Positions 1 to 10,503 of a stretch of DNA of 64,000 bases are shown one piece after another. The translations under genes were made by a program, and so were the position numbers. How positions within the stretch are numbered: the stretch's first letter is position 1; the number at the start of each line of letters is the position of its first letter. Origin of the DNA: Pythium myriotylum (taxonomy: Eukaryota; Oomycota; Peronosporomycetes; Pythiales; Pythiaceae); the NCBI GenBank assembly GCA_023091665.1, contig JALJCQ010000009.1:1922001-1986000 (forward strand). Direction: 5' to 3'. The notes beneath the pieces were generated by a model. It was not told the DNA's origin and made no database searches. It was given only the letters and a program-made list of their open reading frames with translations.

Positions 1-302
1 TTAACAGTCTTGCGGTCGGGAAGGTGAAAAAGCGGCTAAGTGCTGAAGCGGGTAAGCGCGGAACCGGGCGTTCTATCGTCACGAATATCATCGCTCCGCA
101 GCGCAAGGACAGGTGGGGGCCTTGCGTGTGTGTTGCAGCAGAGTTTCGGGCGTCCACTTCAAAGAAGTTGTGATATCTCGAGGCGTCGCGTGCGTGTGAA
201 GCGAGCTATTCCTGCTTATTCTCGGTTGCGCTTTCGTTGTCTGGAGCGACCAGGATCGATCCGCGTACGCCGTTTCTCGATTCTAATCTTGCCCCGCGAC
301 AG
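1..302. other. Unidentified sequence left of copy A1
   Basis: This stretch matches none of the repeat families in the window. A 94-codon open frame crosses it on the plus strand, but its composition is Arg/Ser-rich, it shows no motif I recognise, and it runs into the antisense of element A1. I see no tRNA, LTR end or microsatellite. It is the only sequence here that may be host DNA outside the nest, or it may be a piece of another element. Homology with family A starts at about position 303, so this is a truncation junction. Confidence 0.4.
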
Positions 303-2917
303 TCCATGCCGAGGCAGCACTTGAGTTCGCCGAGGTCGGACATCTCGAAGCGCTCGCTGAGTGCGCGCTTGGTCGCCGTCAGCAACTCAATGCTGTTGCA
401 GGCGAGGATGAGGTCGTCGACGTAGATCACCACGAAGATCATCGCTGAGCCGCTCCGCTTGACGTACACGCAGTGGTCCATCTCGCACTTGGTGAAGCCG
501 ACCTTGCGCATGAAGGCGTCGATGGTCTGGTTCCACATGCGTGGCGACTGCTTGAGACCGTAGAGCGAGCGCTTGAGCTTGCACACGTACTCGGGGTGGC
601 GCTGGTCGACGAAGCCTTCGGGCTGCTTCATGTAGATTTCTTCGTCGAGGTTGCCGTTCAGGAACGCCGTCTTGACATCCATCTGATGGATCATGAGCTT
701 GTGTCGAGCGGCGATGCTGAGGATGGTCCGGATCGACGTGAACTTGGCGACGGGTGCGAACGTCTCTTCGAAGTCGATGCCGTACTTCTGCAGGAACCCC
801 TTGGCAACGAGTCGAGCCTTGTACCGCTCGACGAGTCCTTCGGCGGTTTCCTTGACCTTGAACACCCACTTGCTGGTGATGGCCTTGCGTCCGGCTGGCA
901 AAGGGACTAGGTCCCAGGTCTCGTTCTTCTTGAGCGACTCGAGCTCGGAGTCGCAGGCTTCCTTCCAGTTGCTGGCGTCGTCGGATTCCATCGCCGACTT
1001 GAACGATGTCGGCAACTCTCCCCCTGAATTCACGACGAGAGCAAACTCTTCGTAATCTTGGTCTTCTCCCCCTTGTTCTTGCACGTCTTCGCCTTCTTCG
1101 TCTTCATCTTCTACGCCTTCCTCTTCGATCGACGTGAGCAGTGCAGACAGATCTTCGAGCGATGTCCTTGGACCTTGCGTGGGTGGTGGAGTCGCACCAC
1201 TTGTGCGACCAACCCGTCCGTAGCGCTTCTCAACTGGCGGTTCAGCCAGGTTCTCGAGCGAGTGCGTGCGAGAGTGGCGCTTGGACCCCGGTGCGTAGTC
1301 GACATTCGGCTGCTGGGCCGATGCTGGTGCTGCTGGACGCTGCGACCGCTGGCCCTGTTGCCACTCCGGTCGCTCGTAGCTGCGCTGACTTGGTGCTGGT
1401 GAGGCTGGCTGCTCACCCATGTCTTCATCATCTTGGTTGTCGGTTGCTTCATCTTCATCATCTTCATCGTCGCGGAACTCGACGGACTTGCTCCAGGGTT
1501 CTTCGCGCTTGCCATCGTCGAATGTGTCTTCCGTGAACTGCGCGTCTCGACTGATGACGATCCGGCCGGTTGCGATTTCTTCAAACCGATACGCTTTCTC
1601 GTGGTCCGAGTAGCCGAGGAACCGACACAAGATGGCTCGGGCGTCGAACTTCGACCGCTTCTCCTTCGGCACGTGGACGTACGCATGGCAGCCGAACACC
1701 TTGAAGTTGGCGAGCAAGGGCTTCTTCCCGTACCATTCTTCGTACGGCGACTTGTACAAGTCTTGAGCGCGGGTCGGAAGTCGGTTGCGAACTTCGACTG
1801 CAGTCATGACGGCTTCACCCCAGTACTCGTCGGACAAGTTGGCATGGTGGAGCTTGCAACGACCACACTCACCGATGGTTCGGTTCATGCGCTCCGCCAC
1901 ACCGTTCAACTGAGGCGTGTATGGCGGCGTGACGTCGTGCTCGATGCCACGCTTGCGGCAGAACTTGGCAAGCTTGGCCGACTGGTACTCGCCGCCGCCG
2001 TCGGTTCGAAGCACCTTGACTCGACGACCGGTTTGGTTCTCGGCCCAGTTGACGAACTCGACGAACTTGTCGTAGACTTCGTCCTTGGACCGCATGAGGT
2101 ACAACTTGCACAGTCGAGACTTGTCGTCGGTGAAGGTGGCAAAGTACTTCATGCCGCCGAAAGTCGGAGTCTTCATGGGGCCGGCCACATCGCTGTACAC
2201 GACGTCAAGCAGATTCGCAGACCGCTTGGTCGTGCCCGACTGGAACTTGACGCGAGTCAGCTTGCCGAGTGCACAGCCTTCACAGACCTCCCACTCTTGC
2301 ACAGACCCAATGTCGAGTCCGTCGGCGAGGTCCTTCTTGACGATGGCTTCGAGACCGCTGAAGCCGATGTGACCGAGTCGGAGGTGCCACAGGTACGACT
2401 TGGACATGGCGCGACCTCGTCTTGTACTGGCGGCGTGGGCTGCTTCAGTCGACACTGGAGACATGTTGAGCTTGAACAGACCCTTGCCGATACGAGTGCC
2501 GATGGTCCGCTTGGCGCCCTTGAGCACGACGAAGCAACCGTCCTTGTCGAACGTCACGGGAGCAACGTCCTCCGTGAATCTTCCGACCGAGAACAGGTTG
2601 CGGCTGAGCTTGGGGATATGCCACACGTTGGTGAGCAAACCCTTCTTGACACCGCTTGGAGTCTTCATCGACATGAGAATGTCTCCCACGCCAACCGCTT
2701 GGACCGTGCCATCATCGGCCAGATGCACGTCGACTGGGTCGATCTTCCTGTAGTTCATCATGAACTGCTTGGTTCGCGACATGTGCTGAGTCGCACCCGA
2801 GTCGACCAACCACGCCGTGGATTGACTCGACTTGCCTTGGGTCTTCCCGACCGAGAACAGGTACTCGCCGGGGTCTTCATCTCGCGCAAGGTTCGCTCGC
2901 TGGAACCGTTGCCGAGG

Positions 2918-2948
<31 letters not shown>

Positions 2949-3757
2949 CCGGAGTTGCCGTTGCCGTTGCCGTTGCCGTTGTCCTTGACACGCGAGTGGC
3001 ACTCCGCGGCCCAATGACCGATCTTGCCGCAGTAGTTGCACGTGCCAGTCTTCTTCACTGCACGGCCCTTGGGCTTCGCGTCACTTGTCATGAACGCTTG
3101 GCCAAGCGTGGCTCCGTCGCCACCTTGCTCCTTGCGCTTCATGTCTTCATGGAGCAGCCGAGACGTCACGAGTTCCCACGTGAGCGCGTCGACACGCGAC
3201 TCCAACGCCGTGATGAGGAACTGGTACGACTCGCTGAGACTGCCGAGAAGCGTGATCACCAAGTCGTCTTCGCTGACCGGAGCGCCGACTGCGTCGAGTT
3301 GCTCCGCCAGGGTCTTGAGCTTGTTGATGTGCGTGAGCACATCGTCACCTTCTTCCATCATGGTCGTGAAGAAACGACGACGAAGAAAGAGCTTGTTGGC
3401 AAGGCTCTTCTTCTCGAAGTGTTCTTCCAGTCTTGACCATGCATCTTGCGCACCACTCGCCGACCGAACCAGCGGGAGCTGCGAGTCTTCCATCGCGAGA
3501 CAGATCATCGCGAGCGCCTTGCGAGACTTCTTCTTGAAGAGGGCTCGGTCCGCGTCGGTCTGGCACTGCTCGAGTTTGACCTGTCCACAGACAACTTCCC
3601 AGACGTCGCGTTCTTCGAGCACCATCTGCATCTTGAACTTCCATGTGTGGAAGTTGGTTCCGTCGAACTTGTTGATGCGAGCTGGGGTGGTCGAATCCAT
3701 GGCGAAGGCTGGGGAGGCGAAGTCGGTGGAGGCAGAGTCGGCTGGGCTTGGGCTCAT
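303..3757 (-). pseudogene. Truncated gag-pol polyprotein of A1
   Basis: Open for about 1150 codons from the ATG inside the primer binding site. In order it encodes the Gag domain, a CCHC zinc knuckle (C-x2-C-x4-H-x4-C, from about residue 240), an Asn-Gly hexanucleotide-encoded repeat, the protease motif DSGATQH, the pre-integrase HLRLGH...CEGC region, a DDE integrase with the usual NGVAER motif, and RT up to and just past YVDD. The frame is continuous across the Gag-protease region: A1 lacks the 4-nt duplication that breaks A2-A4. The homologous protein ends shortly after LGELKCCLG, where other copies read LGELKYCLG. The residual open frame into 206-302 is non-homologous. Without RNase H and the 3' LTR the copy cannot be autonomous. 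Confidence 0.88.
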
Positions 3758-3761
3758 AACC
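3748..3761 (-). other. Primer binding site of A1 (half-tRNA-iMet type)
   Basis: On the minus strand this reads GGTTATGAGCCCAA and follows the LTR end with no spacer. It is perfectly complementary to nt 26-39 of the initiator tRNA encoded in this window. The gag ATG is inside it. Confidence 0.85.
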
Positions 3762-4076
3762 TGTTGGAAGGTCGCTTGGTTGGTGGGATGCAAAATGCAA
3801 AGTGAATTGATCGGGACTTAGTTCGCTACTGCTACCTCTAAGCCGCCTGTGTGTGTCCTACGCTACCATAATCAAATGTATGTCCTACCTATCGTAAACA
3901 TATGCAAACATAAACTGACTTCGTGGATACTTCAACGAAGTCGATGGGTGGCACTGGATTCAAACCAGAACCAGACGGAGAATCTTCCACATGTCGAATC
4001 TTCTGCAGGAGAATCTTCTACAGCCGAGCTTCAACTGGAATGATGACGCTGGGTTCGAGGCGCATCATCTTCAACA
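3762..4076 (-). repeat. Family A LTR 1 (5' LTR of A1, 315 bp)
   Basis: TGTTG...CAACA ends. It is 60 bp shorter than the 375-bp form because it carries one instead of three copies of a 16-bp repeat (AATCTTCCACATGTCG on the plus strand), lacks an adjacent 14-bp related unit, and has one instead of two copies of a 14-bp GCCGAGCTTCAACT unit. Confidence 0.9.
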
Positions 4077-4298
4077 GGAGTCGCGTGTCGACGCGCTCAC
4101 GTGGGAACTCGTGACGTCTCGGCTGCTCCATGAAGACATGAAGCGCAAGGAGCAAGGTGGCGACGGAGCCACGCTTGGCCAAGCGTTCATGACAAGTGAC
4201 GCGAAGCCCAAGGGCCGTGCAGTCAAGAAGACTGGCACGTGCAACTACTGCGGCAAGATCGGTCATTGGGCCGCGGAGTGCCACTCGCGTGTCAAGGA

Positions 4299-4332
<34 letters not shown>

Positions 4333-7300
4333 TCCGGCGGCAACGGCAACGGCAACGGCAGCCCTCGGCAACGGTTCCAGCGAGCCAACCTTGCGCGAGA
4401 TGAAGACCCCGGCGAGTACCTGTTCTCGGTCGGGAAGACCCAAGGCAAGTCGAGTCAATCCACGGCGTGGTTGGTCGACTCGGGTGCGACTCAGCACATG
4501 TCGCGAACCAAGCAGTTCATGATGAACTAACTACAGGAAGATCGACCCAGTCGACGTGCATCTGGCCGATGATGGCACGGTCCAAGCGGTTGGCGTGGGA
4601 GACATTCTCATGTCGATGAAGACTCCAAGCGGTGTCAAGAAGGGTTTGCTCACCAACGTGTGGCATATCCCCAAGCTCAGCCGCAACCTGTTCTCGGTCG
4701 GAAGATTCACGGAGGACGTTGCTCCCGTGACGTTCGACAAGGACGGTTGCTTCGTCGTGCTCAAGGGCGCCAAGCGGACCATCGGCACTCGTATCGGCAA
4801 GGGTCTGTTCAAGCTCAACATGTCTCCAGTGTCGACTGAAGCAGCCCACGCCGCCAGTACAAGACGAGGTCGCGCCATGTCCAAGTCGTACCTGTGGCAC
4901 CTCCGACTCGGTCACATCGGCTTCAGCGGTCTCGAAGCCATCGTCAAGAAGGACCTCGCCGACGGACTCGACATTGGGTCTGTGCAAGAGTGGGAGGTCT
5001 GTGAAGGCTGTGCACTCGGCAAGCTGACTCGCGTCAAGTTCCAGTCGGGCACGACCAAGCGGTCTGCGAATCTGCTTGACGTCGTGTACAGCGATGTGGC
5101 CGGCCCCATGAAGACTCCGACTTTCGGCGGCATGAAGTACTTTGCCACCTTCACCGACGACAAGTCTCGACTGTGCAAGTTGTACCTCATGCGGTCCAAG
5201 GACGAAGTCTACGACAAGTTCGTCGAGTTCGTCAACTGGGCCGAGAACCAAACCGGTCGTCGAGTCAAGGTGCTTCGAACCGACGGCGGCGGCGAGTACC
5301 AGTCGGCCAAGCTTGCCAAGTTCTGCCGCAAGCGTGGCATCGAGCACGACGTCACGCCGCCATACACGCCTCAGTTGAACGGTGTGGCGGAGCGCATGAA
5401 CCGAACCATCGGTGAGTGTGGTCGTTGCAAGCTCCACCATGCCAACTTGTCCGACGAGTACTGGGGTGAAGCCGTCATGACTGCAGTCGAAGTTCGCAAC
5501 CGACTTCCGACCCGCGCTCAAGACTTGTACAAGTCGCCGTACGAAGAATGGTACGGGAAGAAGCCCTTGCTCGTCAACTTCAAGGTGTTCGGCTGCCATG
5601 CGTACGTCCACGTGCCGAAGGAGAAGCGGTCGAAGTTCGACGCCCGAGCCATCTTGTGTCGGTTCCTCGGCTACTCGGACCACGAGAAAGCGTATCGGTT
5701 TGAAGAAATCGCAACCGGCCGGATCGTCATCAGTCGAGACGCGCAGTTCACGGAAGACACATTCGACGATGGCAAGCGCGAAGAACCCTGGAGCAAGTCC
5801 GTCGAGTTCCGCGACGATGAAGATGATGAAGATGAAGCAACCGACAACCAAGATGATGAAGACATGGGTGAGCAGCCAGCCTCACCAGCACCAAGTCAGC
5901 GCAGCTACGAGCGACCGGAGTGGCAACAGGGCCAGCGGTCGCAGCGTCCAGCAGCACCAGCATCGGCCCAGCAGCCGAATGTCGACTACGCACCGGGGTC
6001 CAAGCGCCACTCTCGCACGCACTCGCTCGAGAACCTGGCTGAACCGCCAGTTGAGAAGCGCTACGGACGGGTTGGTCGCACAAGTGGTGCGACTCCACCA
6101 CCCACGCAAGGTCCAAGGACATCGCTCGAAGATCTGTCTGCACTGCTCACGTCGATCGAAGAGGAAGGCGTAGAAGATGAAGACGAAGAAGGCGAAGACG
6201 TGCAAGAACAAGGGGGAGAAGACCAAGATTACGAAGAGTTTGCTCTCGTCGTGAATTCAGGGGGAGAGTTGCCGACATCGTTCAAGTCGGCGATGGAATC
6301 CGACGACGCCAGCAACTGGAAGGAAGCCTGCGACTCGGAGCTCGAGTCGCTCAAGAAGAACGAGACCTGGGACCTAGTCCCTTTGCCAGCCGGACGCAAG
6401 GCCATCACCAGCAAGTGGGTGTTCAAGGTCAAGGAAACCGCCGAAGGACTCGTCGAGCGGTACAAGGCTCGACTCGTTGCCAAGGGGTTCCTGCAGAAGT
6501 ACGGCATCGACTTCGAAGAGACGTTCGCACCCGTCGCCAAGTTCACGTCGATCCGAACCATCCTCAGCATCGCCGCTCGACACAAGCTCATGATCCATCA
6601 GATGGATGTCAAGACGGCGTTCCTGAACGGCAACCTCGACGAAGAAATCTACATGAAGCAGCCCGAAGGCTTCGTCGACCACCGCCACCCCGACTACGTG
6701 TGCAAGCTCAAGCGCTCGCTCTACGGTCTCAAGCAGTCGCCACGCATGTGGAACCAGACCATCGACGCCTTCATGCGCAAGGTCGGCTTCACCAAGTGCG
6801 AGATGGACCACTGCGTGTACGTCAAGCGGAGCGGCTCGGCGATGATCTTCGTGGTGATCTACGTCGACGACCTCATCCTCGCCTGCAACAGCCTCGAGTT
6901 GCTCACGGCGACCAAGCGTGCACTCAGCGAACGCTTCGAGATGTCCGACCTCGGCGAACTCAAGTACTGCCTCGGCATGGAAGTTGATCAAGACCCCAAG
7001 TCCGGCGACGTGACCATGCGGCAGACCAAGTTCCTGCAGTCGATCCTGACCAAGTTCGGCATGCAAGACTGCAAACCAGTGAGGACTCCTCAAGACCCCG
7101 GACTCAAGCTGACCAAGGCCATGTGTGAAGGTGGTTGCAAGCACGAAGACACCATGAAGAACGTGCCGTACCGAAGTGCAGTCGGCGCACTGATGTACCT
7201 CATGGTCGGCACTCGACCAGACCTCGCAGCGGCAGTCGGCACACTCAGCCAGTTCGCCGCGGACCCGTGTCCAACACATTGGCAAGCTCTCAAGCGTGTG

Positions 7301-7894
7301 CTCCGATACCTGCAAGCGACTCCGACGTACGGCCTGCAGTTCTCGGCATCGAACGACGGAAGACTGGTCGGCTACTCCGACGCCGACTGGGCTGGCGACA
7401 TCGAGTCACGTCGAAGCACCAGCGGCTACGTGTTCATGCTCAACGGCGGATGCATCAGCTGGCGCAGCAAGAAGCAGCGAACTGTCGCCCTCTCCTCGAC
7501 CGAAGCAGAGTACATGGCTCTATCGGAAGCGATCCAAGAAGCCGTGTGGCTCAAGGCGTTCCTGTGCGAACTCGGCGAAGTTGCAAGCGACCAAGCGCTC
7601 ACGGTGTACGAAGACAACCAAGGTGCGATCGCGTTGGCCAAGAACCCCGAGTTCCACAAGCGCACCAAGCACATCGACATTCGCTACCACTTCGTTCGTG
7701 AGAAGGTCGAGGACGGCCAAGTGTCTCTCCAGTATTGCCCGACCCAAGACATGCTTGCCGACATCATGACCAAGCCGATCCCCGCGGTCCAGTTCGACGT
7801 GCTCCGCACCAAGCTCGGTGTCCAAGACGCAGTCGAGTCGAGGGGGAGTGTTGAAGATGATGCGCCTCGAACCCAGCGTCATCATTCCAGTTGA
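4077..7894 (+). pseudogene. gag-pol of A2, frameshifted
   Basis: Gag C-terminus with the CCHC knuckle and Asn-Gly repeat, protease DSGATQH, then a 4-nt tandem duplication (AACT) that creates TAA at 4528-4530 and shifts the frame. The downstream pol frame is open from just after it to 7894: pre-integrase, integrase, RT with YVDD, and RNase H ([26 protein letters not shown]). The stop codon lies 46 nt inside the 3' LTR, as in all family A copies that reach this point. Confidence 0.88.
7840..7848 (+). other. Polypurine tract of A2
   Basis: GAGGGGGAG lies immediately 5' of the 3' LTR, the expected place for plus-strand priming. The same tract precedes LTRs 4, 5, 6, 7, 8 and 10. It is translated as part of the C-terminal ESRGSVEDD peptide. 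Confidence 0.75.
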
Positions 7895-8207
7895 AGCTCG
7901 GCAGTTGAAGCTCGGCTGTAGAAGATTCTCCTGCAAAAGATTCTCCGTGGAAGATTCGACATGTGGAAGATTCGACATGTGGAAGATTCTCCGTCTGGTT
8001 CTGGTTTGAATCCAGTGCCACCCATCGACTTCGTTGAAGTATTCACGAAGTCAGTCTATGTTTGCATATGTTTACGATAGGTAGGACATACATTTGATTA
8101 TGGTAGCGTAGGACACACACAGACGGCTTAGAGGTAGCAGCAGCGAACTAAGTCCCGATCAATTCACTTTGCATTTTGCATCCCACCAACCAAGCGACCT
8201 TCCAACA
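7849..8207 (+). repeat. Family A LTR 2 (3' LTR of A2, 359 bp)
   Basis: TGTTGAAGATG start and CCTTCCAACA end. Contains two copies of the 16-bp repeat. Confidence 0.92.
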
Positions 8208-9330
8208 CGTGCAACTACTGCGGCAAGATCGGTCATTGGGCCGCGGAGTGCCACTCGCGTGTCAAGGACAACGGCAACGGCAACGGCAACGGCAACTCCG
8301 GCGGCAACGGCAACGGAAACGGCAACCCTCGGCAACGGTTCCAGCGAGCGAACCTTGCGCGAGATGAAGACCCCGGCGAGTACCTGTTCTCGGTCGGGAA
8401 GACCCAAGGCAAGTCGAGTCAATCCACGGCGTGGTTGGTCGACTCGGGTGCGACTCAGCACATGTCGCGAACCAAGCAGTTCATGATGAACTAACTACAG
8501 GAAGATCGACCCAGTCGACGTGCATCTGGCCGATGATGGCACGGTCCAAGCAGTTGGCGTGGGAGACATTCTCATGTCGATGAAGACTCCAAGCGGTGTC
8601 AAGAAGGGTTTGCTCACCAACGTGTGGCATATCCCCAAGCTCAGCCGCAACCTGTTCTCGGTCGGAAGATTCACGGAGGACGTTGCTCCCGTGACGTTCG
8701 ACAAGGACGGTTGCTTCGTCGTTCTCAAGGGCGCCAAGCGGACCATCGGCACTCGTATCGGCAAGGGTCTGTTCAAGCTCAACATGTCTCCAGTGTCGAC
8801 TGAAGCAGCCCACGCCGCCAGTACAAGACGAGGTCGCGCCATGTCCAAGTCGTACCTGTGGCACCTCCGACTCGGTCACATCGGCTTCAGCGGTCTCGAA
8901 GCCATCGTCAAGAAGGACCTCGCCGACGGACTCGACATTGGGTCTGTGCAAGAGTGGGAGGTCTGTGAAGGCTGTGCACTCGGCAAGCTGACTCGCGTCA
9001 AGTTCCAGTCGGGCACGACCAAGCGGTCTGCGAATCTGCTTGACGTCGTGTACAGCGATGTGGCCGGCCCCATGAAGACTCCGACTTTCGGCGGCATGAA
9101 GTACTTTGCCACGTTCACCGATGACAAGTCTCGACTGTGCAAGTTGTACCTCATGCGGTCCAAGGACGAAGTCTACGACAAGTTCGTCGAGTTCGTCAAC
9201 TGGGCCGAGAACCAAACCGGTCGTCGAGTCAAGGTGCTTCGAACCGACGGCGGCGGCGAGTACCAGTCGGCCAAGCTTGCCAAGTTCTGTCGCAAGCATG
9301 GCATCGAGCACGACGTCACGCCGCCATACA
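8208..9330 (+). pseudogene. Copia family A fragment A3 (left piece of host Z)
   Basis: Starts at the zinc knuckle ([14 protein letters not shown]), crosses the protease and the same 4-nt duplication/stop seen in A2 and A4, and continues through the pre-integrase region into the integrase, ending after [11 protein letters not shown]. It is cut on the left by LTR 2 and on the right by LTR 3. It shares the His variant (HGIEHD; other copies RGIEHD) with fragment A7, which suggests both come from one older element. Its last 47 bp (9284-9330) are repeated as the first 47 bp of A7. Confidence 0.85.
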
Positions 9331-9689
9331 TGTTGAAGATGATGCGCCTCGAACCCAGCGTCATCATTCCAGTTGAAGCTCGGCAGTTGAAGCTCGGCTG
9401 TAGAAGATTCTCCTGCAGAAGATTCTCCGTGGAAGATTCGACATGTGGAAGATTCGACATGTGGAAGATTCTCCGTCTGGTTCTGGTTTGAATCCAGTGC
9501 CACCCATCGACTTCGTTGAAGTATCCACGAAGTCAGTTTATGTTTGCATATGTTTACGATAGGTAGGACATACATTTGATTATGGTAGCGTAGGACACAC
9601 ACAGACGGCTTAGAGGTAGCAGCAGCGAACTAAGTCCCGATCAATTCACTTTGCATTTTGCATCCCACCAACCAAGCGACCTTCCAACA
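9331..9689 (+). repeat. Family A LTR 3 (5' LTR of A4, 359 bp)
   Basis: TGTTG...CAACA ends, two 16-bp repeats. Interrupts A3 after ...CCGCCATACA. Confidence 0.92.
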
Positions 9690-9703
9690 GGTTATGAGCC
9701 CAA
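9690..9703 (+). other. Primer binding site of A4 with embedded gag ATG
   Basis: GGTTATGAGCCCAA directly abuts the LTR and is complementary over all 14 nt to nt 26-39 of the window's tRNA-iMet (anticodon arm). The gag start ATG is at 9694-9696. Confidence 0.87.
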
Positions 9704-10469
9704 GCCCAGCCGACTCTGCCTCCACCGACTTCGCCTCCCCAGCCTTCGCCATGGATTCGACCACCCCAGCTCGCATCAACAAGTTCGACGGAACCAACTT
9801 CCACACATGGAAGTTCAAGATGCAGATGGTGCTCGAAGAACGCGACGTCTGGGAAGTTGTCTGTGGAGAGGTCAAACTCAAGCAGTGCCAGACCGACGCG
9901 GACCGAGCCCTCTTCAAGAAGAAGTCTCGCAAGGCGCTCGCGATGATCTGTCTCGCGATGGAAGACTCGCAGCTCCCGCTGGTTCGGTCGGCGAGTGGTG
10001 CGCAAGATGCATGGTCAAGACTGGAAGAACACTTCGAGAAGAAGAGCCTTGCCAACAAGCTCTTTCTTCGTCGTCGTTTCTTCACGACCATGATGGAAGA
10101 AGGTGACGATGTGCTCACGCACATCAACAAGCTCAAGACCCTGGCGGAGCAACTCGACGCAGTCGGCGCTCCGGTCAGCGAAGACGACTTGGTGATCACG
10201 CTTCTCGGCAGTCTCAGCGAGTCGTACCAGTTCCTCATCACGGCGTTGGAGTCGCGTGTCGACGCGCTCACGTGGGAACTCGTGACGTCTCGGCTGCTCC
10301 ATGAAGACATGAAGCGCAAGGAGCAAGGTGGCGACGGAGCCACGCTTGGCCAAGCGTTCATGACAAGTGACGCGAAGCCCAAGGGCCGTGCAGTCAAGAA
10401 GACTGGCACGTGCAACTACTGCGGCAAGATCGGTCATTGGGCCGCGGAGTGCCACTCGCGTGTCAAGGA

Positions 10470-10503
<34 letters not shown>

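Larger units (their letters stand above)
303..4076 (-). mobile_element. Copia family A, copy A1 (3'-truncated)
   Basis: A minus-strand Ty1/Copia element with its 5' LTR at the right (3762-4076), an abutting primer binding site, and gag-pol running leftwards until it breaks off in the reverse transcriptase region at about 303. The rest of RT, RNase H and the 3' LTR are missing. The outer end of its LTR touches copy A2, which runs in the opposite direction and starts in mid-gag. This fits A1 having inserted into A2. No target duplication can be checked because A1's left end is gone. Confidence 0.9.
4077..8207 (+). mobile_element. Copia family A, copy A2 (5'-truncated)
   Basis: Plus-strand copy that starts in mid-gag ([12 protein letters not shown]) directly against LTR 1 of A1 and runs through to its 3' LTR at 7849-8207. 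The 5' LTR and first part of gag are lost. The 3' LTR is followed at once by mid-gag sequence of copy A3, the arrangement expected if A2 had inserted into A3. Confidence 0.88.

Noticed and set aside
1433..3436. Open frame of 667 codons antisense to A1 gag-pol, with similar antisense frames on A4, A8 and A9
   Set aside because: It is the mirror of the Copia frame in GC-rich sequence with strong codon bias; no domain, and the sense strand has full Copia motifs.
3981..4050. CRISPR-like short direct repeats in the LTRs
   Set aside because: Repeats are contiguous 14-16-bp units without spacers in a eukaryotic LTR.
9658..9693. In-frame N-terminal extension [11 protein letters not shown] of family A Gag within the LTR
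   Set aside because: It begins with TTG, lies in LTR sequence, and the first ATG is in the PBS.
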